Below are positions 24,756 through 33,876 of a stretch of 64,000 nt of DNA, piece by piece. Under the pieces are notes generated by a model. That model was given only the letters and a program-made list of their open reading frames with translations, was not told the DNA's origin and did not search any database. Source of the DNA: Gordionus sp. m RMFG-2023 (taxonomy: Eukaryota > Nematomorpha > Gordioida > Chordodea > Parachordodidae). The position numbers and the translations under genes are program-made. Numbering within the stretch: the stretch's first letter is position 1; every line of letters begins with the position of its first letter. Location of the stretch: positions 34,546,730-34,610,729 of the forward strand of contig NC_088778.1 in the NCBI RefSeq assembly GCF_954871325.1, in the 5' to 3' direction.

Positions 24756-24905
24756 AGAAGTCTGCATTGGGCGAGTTTTTGGACCATAAGCCTGCCCACC
24801 CAAAAAATTTAACCCGCCCGCTCAGCCCACTCATTGGTCTAAAATATTTTACCCACCCAAAATTATTTATAAAAATGTTTCAACTCAAGCCCGTATTATA
24901 AAAAT
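24756..24905. repeat. Short GC-richer repeat, copy 2 (see 10625)
   Basis: AGTAGAAGTCTGCATTGGGC followed by blocks of CCTGCCCACCC and CCCGCCCGCTCAGCCC, related to the copy at 10625-10745. Confidence 0.5.
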
Positions 24906-25100
24906 TAATTATGGTCATTCTTTCAATATTTTAAGCATCTAAAAAAAATAATTTCAGCATTACACCTATACAAAAAGTTTTATAAATTAGGAAATTACTA
25001 TATCAAGTATATAAAAAAATATTCAATTTAAATTATTTTGAAAAAAAATATAAAAAAATGGATATTATATGAAATTATAATGCAAAAAATATAAAAAAAA

Positions 25101-25160
25101 AGGGAATGACTAAAATACGCGTCCCCGAAAACTACGCGTCCCTACGCGTCCCCGGTCAAA
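25101..25160 (+). repeat. Terminal inverted repeat of the fold-back block, left
   Basis: Begins AGGGAATGACTAAAATACGC and includes three ACGCGTCCC words. Near-identical to the inverse of 33300-33359. The module ACTACGCGTCCCCGGTCAAAA appears again near 25277. Confidence 0.85.
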
Positions 25161-25749
25161 ATACAGTTTTTTTTAAAAAATAAAAACAGATTCATATTTA
25201 ACTCATTAAAAGAATACAGAATATGTAAATATTATATTTTAAAGTATTTTATAACTTAGTGATTTTTTCAAAAACACTACGCGTCCCCGGTCAAAAAACC
25301 GTTTTTTTTTAAAAATAAAAGCAGATTCATGTTTAGCTTTTCAAGGAGATTCAGAAAATGGTATTAATAAAAAAAATTTAAAAAAAAAAATTTTATTTAT
25401 TTTTTTTAAAAAAATATTATATTCCATACGGTAAAATTTGATATTTAATTAACTTTTTTTATCTTCTATTTCAAAGATGACATCTACTAACTGTGACATT
25501 ATATAAATGAATTATTTTACCTGATAATAGTCAATTATAATTTTGTTAATATATTATGTAATATTCCACTACTTTATTAATTATTGGACGTTTGTCCTAC
25601 TTAAATAGGGAGTGATTCTTAATAATATTTAATTAATATTAACAAATTCGGAAGTATTTAAGTTATGTTAAATTGTAGTTTTAATCTCCATGATATTTAG
25701 TGCCATCTATAATATTATATTTTATTTTTAAAAACATTATATTTTTTAG

Positions 25750-27714
25750 TTGAAATGTAAATATAATAAGTGGAAACTTAGACAAAGACAAAACAATATA
25801 ATTTCAAGGATGTATACTGTTGATCCTAAATTAGGCGAGAGATTTTTCTTACGTTTACTATTACTTCATGTTGTTGGCGCCACAAGTTTTGAATATTTGA
25901 GAACTGTAAATGGAGTTTTATATAATACTTTTAAAGAGGCGGCTTTTAAAAGAAATTTATTGGTTGATGACAAGGAATGGGAAGCATTTATGGAAGAAGC
26001 GTCAACATTTTTAATGCTCATACAGTTGCGTCAATCTTTTGCCTTTATTTGTATTTTTTGTCAGCCAGAAAATCCAAATAACCTCTGGGAAAAATTTAAA
26101 AAATATATGATAGTAGATTTCGCACATACCCATACAGATTCTATTGCAATTAATATGGCCTTATCAGATATAGAAAAAGTATTGCACGACCATGGTTTTC
26201 GTTGTAGTAATTTCAATTTGCCTGTTCCTACTTTAATAGCTCACGATGATTTCTATAATAATGATCTTGAGGCAGCTGAGGCATTGAAACTAATTACTAA
26301 ATTAAATTTTTTACAAAAATCAGCCTTTGATTTAATCGTTCAATCTATCGAAAATAATGATTTTCCTCAGCGTTGTTTTTATATTGATGGTCCAGGTGGA
26401 TCGGGAAAAACTTTTTTGTATAATACCCTAATGTGCTACATTAGAGGACGCAACCAAATAGTTTTACCGTTTGCAACAACAGGCATTGCCGCTATTCTTT
26501 TAAAAGGGGGTAGAACAATACATAGTGGATTTAAATTACCTATTCCGATTGTTGATAACACTGTATCTCTCATGAGTCTTCATTCCCTTGATGCTACTGT
26601 TATTAAAAGGTCCAAATTAATTATTATCGACGAAGCTACAATGATGACTAAATACGCTTTACGCTGTATCGATAGATTACTTAAAGATATAATGCAAACA
26701 CAGTTCCCATTCGGTGGTAAAGTTATATTATTGGTAGGCGATTTTAGGCAAACTTTACCTGTCATTCCAAACAGTTCAAAAGCATATATTATTGAATCGT
26801 GTCTTAAGTCTTCTGATTTATGGGTTTATTTTAAAGTTATCCACCTGAATGAAAATATATTGTTATCTTCTGAAGATGTTGAGTATAATTCCTGGCTTTT
26901 GAATGTTGGAGAATCTTTATCAAATGTTTCCAATCCTTTACTCCCTCCAGATTCGATTGTTATCCCAAATTCATTATTAGAAAATTCATTAATCAAATCA
27001 ATATATGGAGACTCCATACAAATATCTGATATTAACCTATTTTCAAAAAAAATTATATTAACCACTAAAAATAACATAGCCTTAAAATTAAATAACGTAA
27101 TTATTCAAAAACTACCAGGAAATTCTAAGATATATTTTAGCGCCGATTCTATACAAACAGACAATCCTGAGGATTTACTTAATTTCCCCATTGAATTTCT
27201 TCATTCTCAAACCCCATCAGGAATGCCTCCTCATATTTTAAATCTTAAAGTTGGGACAATAATAATGCTTCTTCGTAACATGAATCCCAGCAGAGGCTTA
27301 TGCAATGGGACACGACTTCTTATCAAAAATTTACATGATAATTTCATAGATTCTGAAATATTATCAAGGACGCATAATTGCCATCGCGTTTTTATTCCTC
27401 GAATTGATCTTTCCCCGAGCGATTCCCGGTTACCTTTCATATTAAAAAGACTCCAATTTCCTATAATTCCTGCTTTTGTTATCTCTATAAACAAAAGTCA
27501 AGGTCAAACATTCGACAATGTCGGCCTCTTTCTTCATGAACCAGTGTTTTCCCATGGTCAGCTCTATGTCGCTCTAACACGTTGCAGATTTAAAAAAAAT
27601 ATGAAAATAAAAATATTACCTACAAAATACCAGGGCACACTTTTGAATGATAATAGAGTATTTACTCTTAATGTCGTATATCAGGACGTATTAAATTCTG
27701 TAACTTCAAGTTAA
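25750..27714 (+). CDS. Helitron PIF1-like helicase, intact fragment of Rep/Hel protein (copy A)
   Basis: A 654-codon frame covers the part of a Helitron protein from the segment just before the helicase (W-K-x-RQRQNNIISRMY and the SFEYLRTVNG region) through the SF1 helicase. Visible motifs are GPGGSGKT (about residue 215), ATTGIAA, DEATMM (about 294), VGDFRQ (about 331) and the SQGQTFDNV and YVALTRCR motifs near the end. The Rep nuclease part is absent. The apparent start is TTG directly after TTTTTTAG, which could be a splice acceptor, and the first ATG is at residue 21. Compared with copy C, the usual GGDFRQ reads VGDFRQ. PIF1-type helicases unwind DNA during rolling-circle transposition; without Rep this copy is not autonomous. 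Confidence 0.85.
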   Translation: MKCKYNKWKLRQRQNNIISRMYTVDPKLGERFFLRLLLLHVVGATSFEYLRTVNGVLYNTFKEAAFKRNLLVDDKEWEAFMEEASTFLMLIQLRQSFAFICIFCQPENPNNLWEKFKKYMIVDFAHTHTDSIAINMALSDIEKVLHDHGFRCSNFNLPVPTLIAHDDFYNNDLEAAEALKLITKLNFLQKSAFDLIVQSIENNDFPQRCFYIDGPGGSGKTFLYNTLMCYIRGRNQIVLPFATTGIAAILLKGGRTIHSGFKLPIPIVDNTVSLMSLHSLDATVIKRSKLIIIDEATMMTKYALRCIDRLLKDIMQTQFPFGGKVILLVGDFRQTLPVIPNSSKAYIIESCLKSSDLWVYFKVIHLNENILLSSEDVEYNSWLLNVGESLSNVSNPLLPPDSIVIPNSLLENSLIKSIYGDSIQISDINLFSKKIILTTKNNIALKLNNVIIQKLPGNSKIYFSADSIQTDNPEDLLNFPIEFLHSQTPSGMPPHILNLKVGTIIMLLRNMNPSRGLCNGTRLLIKNLHDNFIDSEILSRTHNCHRVFIPRIDLSPSDSRLPFILKRLQFPIIPAFVISINKSQGQTFDNVGLFLHEPVFSHGQLYVALTRCRFKKNMKIKILPTKYQGTLLNDNRVFTLNVVYQDVLNSVTSS

Positions 27715-28420
27715 TTCATCAAAAAACGTCACTACATCCACCAAAAACATCATAGACACGATACCATCATCATCATCAGTAAATTTTAATTTATACTTCC
27801 AATTTACAAGTTTTATTTCCAGTTATTTACGGCAAGTTACGAGCAAGGAAAATGAAATCAAAAAAACGACACTACATCGACCAAAAACATCATAGACACG
27901 ATACCATCATCATTATCAATAATATTTACTATATTATATTTTTTTATATGGTTACAAATGTATATGTGTTGGAACCCCATAACGTTAAGTCTTAAGGTAT
28001 ACACAATTATTATATTTTCTTATTCATATCTTTGTCTCTTTTTTTCTATTTCTTCCTTCTTTTATTCCTTCTTTTTTTCATATCTTTGCTCCCCTAAAAT
28101 CCATCTCCTACCTTCACGCGGTGGGGAGTGAACAGAAATGCTGACTAACAGGAGCCTGGTGGATAATGTAATATTTGGGGTTCCAATAAGAGACATTGTT
28201 TCCATGTAATAAATCTTAATTATTGGGTAAAATTTTCTTTTATCTTTTAAATGTGAGCAAGGTGTATATTTGTGTCCTTTATTGACAATAAAGAAAATGT
28301 CTCAAGCACCGGGATGTCTCGACTATATTTAAGAACCTGGGAGCCCTAATATCTATCATCCTTTCATAGATTGAGTTTTTAAAGATATAAAAATAGTTAT
28401 AAAGGAGAAAATTCTAATTC

Positions 28421-28449
28421 CCCGTCATTCTTGACGGGTTATTAGCTAG
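28421..28449 (+). other. Helitron 3' terminal hairpin and CTAG end (copy A)
   Basis: Stem CCCGTCA/TGACGGG with loop TTCT, 7 bp spacer, CTAG end, next base T, fitting the CTRR rule. A second hairpin just outside (ATGGTAAACAT...ATGTTTACCAT, 28453-28480) is shared with the inverted copy. Confidence 0.75.
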
Positions 28450-28998
28450 TAAGATGGTAAACATCATAATATGTTTACCATTGTGATTTTTTTTGCAAAT
28501 ATATAATCACATTACAAAATATTTCTTAATCATAACCATTAAACAGTTGAAGAAGGGGGGGGGGTGGGGAGCGAAGAAAATATGTTTTTAAATAATTTTT
28601 ATTTTTTAGACCTAAATAAGTTGAAGGGGATTGATAAATTTTTATTTAAGTTAAAAAAATTGTTATTTATTTTTTAATTATTATTATTGAAAATTTATCT
28701 ATATAAGATATATAGATAATTATTAAATTTATAAAATTTCTTGTCACAACTGTGACATTATATAGTTAATTATTTTAACCAGATAATTAGTTTGTTAATA
28801 TATTATGTAATATTCAACTTCTTTATTAATTATTGGACGTTTGTCCTACTTAAATAGGGAGTGATTCTTAATAATATTTAATTAATATTAACAAATTCTG
28901 AAGTATTTAAGTTATGTTAAATTGTAGTTTTAATCTCCATGATATTTAGCGCCATCTATAATATTATATTTTATTTTAAATAGCATTATATTTCTAAG

Positions 28999-29763
28999 TT
29001 GAAATGTAAATATAATAAGTGGAAACAATATAATTTCAAGGATGTATACTGTTGATCCTAAATCCGGCGAGAGATTTTTCTTACGTTTACTATTACTTCA
29101 TGTTGTTGGCGCCACAAGTTTTGAATATTTGAGAACTGTAAATGGAGTTTTATATAATACTTTTAAAGAGGCGGCTTTTAAAAGAAATTTATTGGTTGAT
29201 GACAAGGAATGGGAAGCATTTATGGAAGAAGCGTCAACATTTTTAATGCTCATACAGTTGCGTCAATCTTTTGCCTTTATTTGTATTTTTTGTCAGCCAG
29301 AAAATCCAAATAACCTCTGGGAAAAATTTAAAAAATATATGATAGTAGATTTCGCACATACCCATACAGATTCTATTGCAATTAATATGGCCTTATCAGA
29401 TATAGAAAAAGTATTGCACGACCATGGTTTTCGTTGTAGTAATTTCAATTTGCCTGTTCCTACTTTAATAGCTCAGGATGATTTTTATAATAATGATCTT
29501 GAGGCAGCTGAGGCATTGAAACTAATTACTAAATTAAATTTTTTACAAAAATCAGCCTTTGATTTAATCGTTCAATCTATCGAAAATAATGATTTTCCTC
29601 AGCGTTGTTTTTATATTGATGGTCCAGGTGGATCGGGAAAAACTTTTTTGTATAATACCCTAATGTGCTACATTAGAGGACGCAACCAAATAGTTTTACC
29701 GTTTGCAACAACAGGCATTGCCGCTATTCTTTTAAAAGGGGGTAGAACAATACATAGTGGATT
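28999..29763 (+). pseudogene. Helitron helicase, truncated copy B
   Basis: Nearly identical to the first 254 codons of copy A, with a 16-bp deletion just after the start of the shared segment. It keeps the GPGGSGKT motif and stops abruptly after ATAGTGGATT, where the sequence switches to the inverse of copy A's downstream flank. Its upstream 250 bp also match copy A. The missing 3' part is nowhere next to the inverted copy, so this is a breakpoint, not a simple insertion. Confidence 0.85.
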
Positions 29764-29935
29764 CTTATTTAGGTCTAAAAAATAAAAATTATTTAAAAAC
29801 ATATTTTCTTCGCTCCCCAACCCCCCCCCCTTCTTCAACTGTTTAATGGTTATGATTAAGAAATATTTTGTAATGTGATTATATATTTGCAAAAAAAATC
29901 ACAATGGTAAACATATTATGATGTTTACCATCTTA

Positions 29936-29964
29936 CTAGCTAATAACCCGTCAAGAATGACGGG
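29936..29964 (-). other. Helitron 3' terminal hairpin and CTAG end (copy C)
   Basis: Inverse of the structure at 28421-28449: CTAG at 29936-29939 and the CCCGTCA/TGACGGG stem at 29947-29964. Confidence 0.7.
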
Positions 29965-30665
29965 GAATTAGAATTTTATCCTTTATAACTATTTTTATAT
30001 CTTTAAAAACTCAATCTATGAAAGGATGATAGATATTAGGGCTCCCAGGTTCTTAAATATAGTCGAGACATCCCGGTGCTTGAGACATTTTCTTTATTGT
30101 CAATAAAGGACACAAATATACACCTTGCTCACATTTAAAAGATAAAAGAAAATTTTACCCAATAATTAAGATTTATTACATGGAAACAATGTCTCTTATT
30201 GGAACCCCAAATATTACATTATCCACCAGGCTCCTGTTAGTCAGCATTTCTGTTCACTCCCCACCGCGTGAAGGTAGGAGATGGATTTTAGGGGAGCAAA
30301 GATATGAAAAAAAGAAGGAATAAAAGAAGGAAGAAATAGAAAAAAAGAGACAAAGATATGAATTATAAGAAAATATAATAATTGTGTACCTTAAGACTTA
30401 ACGATTATGGGGTTCCAACACATATACATTTGTAACCATATTAAAAAATATAATATAGTAAAATTTATTGATAATGATGATGGTATCGTGTCTATGATGT
30501 TTTTGGTCGATGTAGTGTCGTTTTTTTGATTTCATTTCCTTGCTCGTAACTTGCCGTAAATAACTGGAAATAAAACGTGTAAATTGGAAGTATAAAATAA
30601 AATTTACTGATGATGATGATGGTATCGTGTCTATGATGTTTTTGGTGGATGTAGTGTCGTTTTTT

Positions 30666-32633
30666 GATGAATTAACTTGAAGCTACAGAATTTAATACGT
30701 CCTGATATACGACATTAAGAGTAAATACTCTAATCATTCAAAAGTGTGCCCTGGTATTTTGTAGGTAATATTTTTATTTTCATATTTTTTTAAATCTGCA
30801 ACGTGTTAGAGCGACATAGAGCTGACCATGGGAAAACACAGGTTCAGGAAGAAAGAGGCCGACATTGTCGAATGTTTGACCTTGACTTTTGTTTATAGAG
30901 ATAACAAAAGCAGGAATTATAGGAAATTGGCGTCTTTTTAATATGAAAGGCAACCGGGAATCGCTCGGGGAAAGATCAATTCGAGGAATAAAAACGCGAT
31001 GGCCATTATGCGTCCTTGATAATATTTCAGAATCTATGAAATTATCATGTAAATTTTTGATAAGAAGTCGTGTCCCATTGCATAAGCCTCTGCTGGGATT
31101 CATGTTACGAAGAAGCATTATTATTGTCCCAACTTTAAGATTTAAAATATGAGGAGGCATTCCTGATGGGGTTTGAGAATGAAGAAATTCAATGGGGAAA
31201 TTAAGTAAATCCTCAGGATTATCTGTTTGTATAGAATCGGCGCTAAAATATATCTTAGAATTTCCTGGTAGTTTTTGAATAATTTCGTTATTTAAATTTA
31301 GGGCTATGTTATTTTTAGTGGTTAATATAATTTTTTTTGAAAATAGGTTAATATCAGATATTTGTATGGAGTCTCCATATATTGATTTGATTAATGAATT
31401 TTCTAATAATGAATTTGGGATAACAATCGAATCTGGAGGGAGTAAAGGATTGGAAACATTTGATAAAGATTCTCCAACATTCAAAAGCCAGGAATTATAC
31501 TCAACATCTTCAGAAGATAACCGTATATTTTCATTCAGGTGGATAACTTTAAAATAAACCCATAAATCAGAAGACTTAAGACACGATTCAATAATATATG
31601 CTTTTGAACTGTTTGGAATGACAGGTAAAGTTTGCCTAAAATCGCCGCCCAATAATATAACTTTACCACCGAATGGGAACTGTGTTTGCATTATATCTTT
31701 AAGTAATCTATCGATACAGCGTAAAGCCTATTTAGTCATCATTGTGGTTTCGTCGATAATAATTAATTTGGACCTTTTAATAACAGTAGCATCAGGGGAA
31801 TGAAGACTCATGCGAGATACAGTGTTATCAACAATCGGAATAGGTAATTTAAATCCACTATGTATTGTTCTACCCCCATTTAAAAGAATAGTGGCAATGC
31901 CTGTTGTTGCAAACGGTAAAACTATTTGGTTGCGTCCTCTAATGTAGCACATTAGGGTATTATACAAAAAAGTTTTTCCCGATCCACCTGGACCATCAAT
32001 ATAAAAACAACGCTGAGGAAAATCATTATTTTCGATAGATTGAACGATTAAATCAAAGGCTGATTTTTGTAAAAAATTTAATTTAGTAATTAGTTTCAAT
32101 GCCTCAGCTGCCTCAAGATCATTATTATAAAAATCATCCTGAGCTATTAAAGTAGGAACAGGCAAATTGAAATTACTACAACGAAAACCATGGTCGTGCA
32201 ATACTTTTTCTATATCTGATAAGGCCATATTAATTGCAATAGAATCTGTATGGGTATGTGCGAAATCTACTATCATATATTTTTTAAATTTTTCCCAGAG
32301 GTTATTTGGATTTTCTGGCTGACAAAAAATACAAATAAAGGCAAAAGATTGACGCAACTGTATGGGCATTAAAAATGTTGACGCTTCTTCCATAAATGCT
32401 TCCCATTCCTTGTCATCAACCAATAAATTTCTTTTAAAAGCCGCCTCTTTAAAAGTATTATATAAAACTCCATTTACAGTTCTCAAATATTCAAAACTTG
32501 TGGCGCCAACAACATGAAGTAATAGTAAACGTAGGAAAAATCTCTCGCCGGATTTAGGATCAACAGTATACATCCTTGAAATTATATTGTTTTGTCTTTG
32601 TCTAAGTTTCCACTTATTATATTTACATTTCAA
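30666..32633 (-). pseudogene. Helitron helicase, inverted copy C (broken)
   Basis: Very close to copy A along its whole length, on the minus strand. It is split into two frames (32633-31728 and 31691-30780) by a TAC-to-TAG change after DETTMMTK, and it loses frame near the C-terminus in an A-run after RCRFKK. It keeps the standard GGDFRQ motif. Together with copy A it forms the arms of the fold-back block. Confidence 0.85.
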
Positions 32634-33299
32634 CTTAGAAATATAATGCTATTTAAAATAAAATATAATATTATAGATGGCGCTAACATAACTTAAATAC
32701 TTCCGAATTTGTTAATATTAATTAAATATTATTAAAAATCACTACCTATTTAAGTAGGACAAACGTCCAATAATTAATAAAGAAGTTGAATATTACATAA
32801 TATATTAACAAAATTATAATTGACTATTATCAGATAAAATAATTCATTTATATAATGTCAGAGTTGTGACAAGCCTAAAGACAGTTGATGTCATCTATAT
32901 AATATTTTTTTAAAAAAAATAAATAAAATTATATAAATTTAAATTTTTTAGAAAAAATTTTTTTTTTTAATATTTTTTATTAATATGAAAAGCTAAACAT
33001 GAATCTGCTTTTATTTAAAAAAAAAACGGTTTTTTGAAAAAATCACTAAGTTATAAAATACTTTAAAATATAATATTTACATATTCTGTATTCTTTTAAT
33101 GAGTTAAATATGAATCTGTTTTTATTTTTTTAAAAAAAACTGTATTTTGACCGGGGACGCGTAGTTTATTTTATAAAAAAATAAATTTTTATAAATTTTA
33201 TTTAGTTACCGTATTTTTTTTAAATTAAAAAAAACATTTTCTAACTCATATTATAAAGCTTAATAAGATTTCCTATTAATAATATTAAAAATAAGTCTT

Positions 33300-33359
33300 T
33301 TTGACCGGGGACGCGTAGGGACGCGTAGTTTTCGGGGACGCGTATTTTAGTCATTCCCT
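33300..33359 (-). repeat. Terminal inverted repeat of the fold-back block, right
   Basis: Reads inwards on the minus strand as AGGGAATGACTAAAATACGC and so on. A further GACCGGGGACGCGTAGT module is at about 33150, separated from the terminus by sequence not present in the left arm. Confidence 0.85.
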
Positions 33360-33662
33360 AATATTTGATTATCCAATCATTTTCATAAAGTTATATTAGC
33401 AATAAAAATTTTATGTTTGAGATGTACATTTTATAATTATATCCGATTACATCATTTCTTCTATACACTTTATAAATTTTTTTTAATTAAATGCCAAGGA
33501 TAACATGGTTGAGATCTACAGTTTATGTTTTTATATTTTTATATAAATTTAAGTTAAAACTTTTTAAAATTAATTGTCAGGAATTGAAATGAATGCGTTT
33601 TTTAAAAAAAAATAGAATAAATGTGTTTATTAAAATCCTGTTAAAGTCATTTTCTTTATCTC

Positions 33663-33680
33663 TATATGAGAATTTAATTA
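33663..33680 (+). promoter_or_regulatory. Conserved upstream element of the secreted-peptide gene pair (gene 1)
   Basis: TATATGAGAATTTAATTA lies 171 bp before the ATG. The identical 18-mer is 164 bp before the ATG of gene 2 (52723-52740). Similarity continues on both sides: ACCAACAATCTTTGCCA here against ACCAACCATCATTGCCA there, and TTATTCATTTTTT near the start. Function as a promoter is inferred from position and conservation. Confidence 0.55.
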
Positions 33681-33833
33681 CCAACAATCTTTGCCAAAAA
33701 AATTCTTATCAAAGAATATAATTAATTAATATTTTATTATGATTATATAAAAAAAACTTAAAATATATATAAATTAATTTAATATTGTAAACTTTATTCA
33801 TTTTTTTGGCAATTAATTTTCTTAAAATTCAGT

Positions 33834-33876
33834 ATGAAATTACTAGCAAATATTATTGCCTGTCTGGTTATTCTAG
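33834..33876 (+). CDS. Gene 1 exon 1: signal peptide
   Basis: ATG to CTAG|GTGGGT, 43 nt; hydrophobic MKLLANIIACLVIL. Followed by a 57-bp intron. Close match to 52887-52929. Confidence 0.85.

Larger units (their letters stand above)
25487..28449 (+). mobile_element. Helitron derivative (copy A), 3' end recognised
   Basis: The 3' end has the Helitron hallmark: a perfect 7-bp hairpin CCCGTCA-TTCT-TGACGGG (28421-28438), then TTATTAG, then CTAG (28446-28449) followed by T. The 5' end is placed only approximately, near the point where copies A, B and C begin to agree (GACATC / ACTGTGACATTATATA). The element is about 3 kb, too short for a full Rep/Hel Helitron. It contains the helicase frame and a long 3' untranslated part. 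Confidence 0.6.
25101..33359. mobile_element. 8.26-kb fold-back block carrying Helitron helicase copies
   Basis: The two ends are the same sequence inverted: AGGGAATGACTAAAATACGC at 25101 and its complement ending at 33359, agreeing for about 60 bp. Outside these points the flanks do not match. Inside, an arm of about 3.5 kb (25101-28616) reappears inverted (33359-29764), separated by about 1.15 kb that contains a third, incomplete copy. The ends carry tandem ACTACGCGTCCCCGGTCAAAA modules. The arms differ by some indels: the right arm has an extra piece of over 100 bp near its end. No clear target duplication. It resembles fold-back elements in layout, but its cargo is Helitron. Confidence 0.65.

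Noticed and set aside
25101-33359. Reading the whole block as a Polinton or other large virus-like element
   Set aside because: No capsid, protein-primed polymerase or integrase is present; the only coding content is Helitron-type helicase.
33360-33662. Possible continuation of helicase copy B after the inverted copy
   Set aside because: Sequence after 33359 does not match the missing part of copy B (expected to begin TAAATTACCTATTCC).
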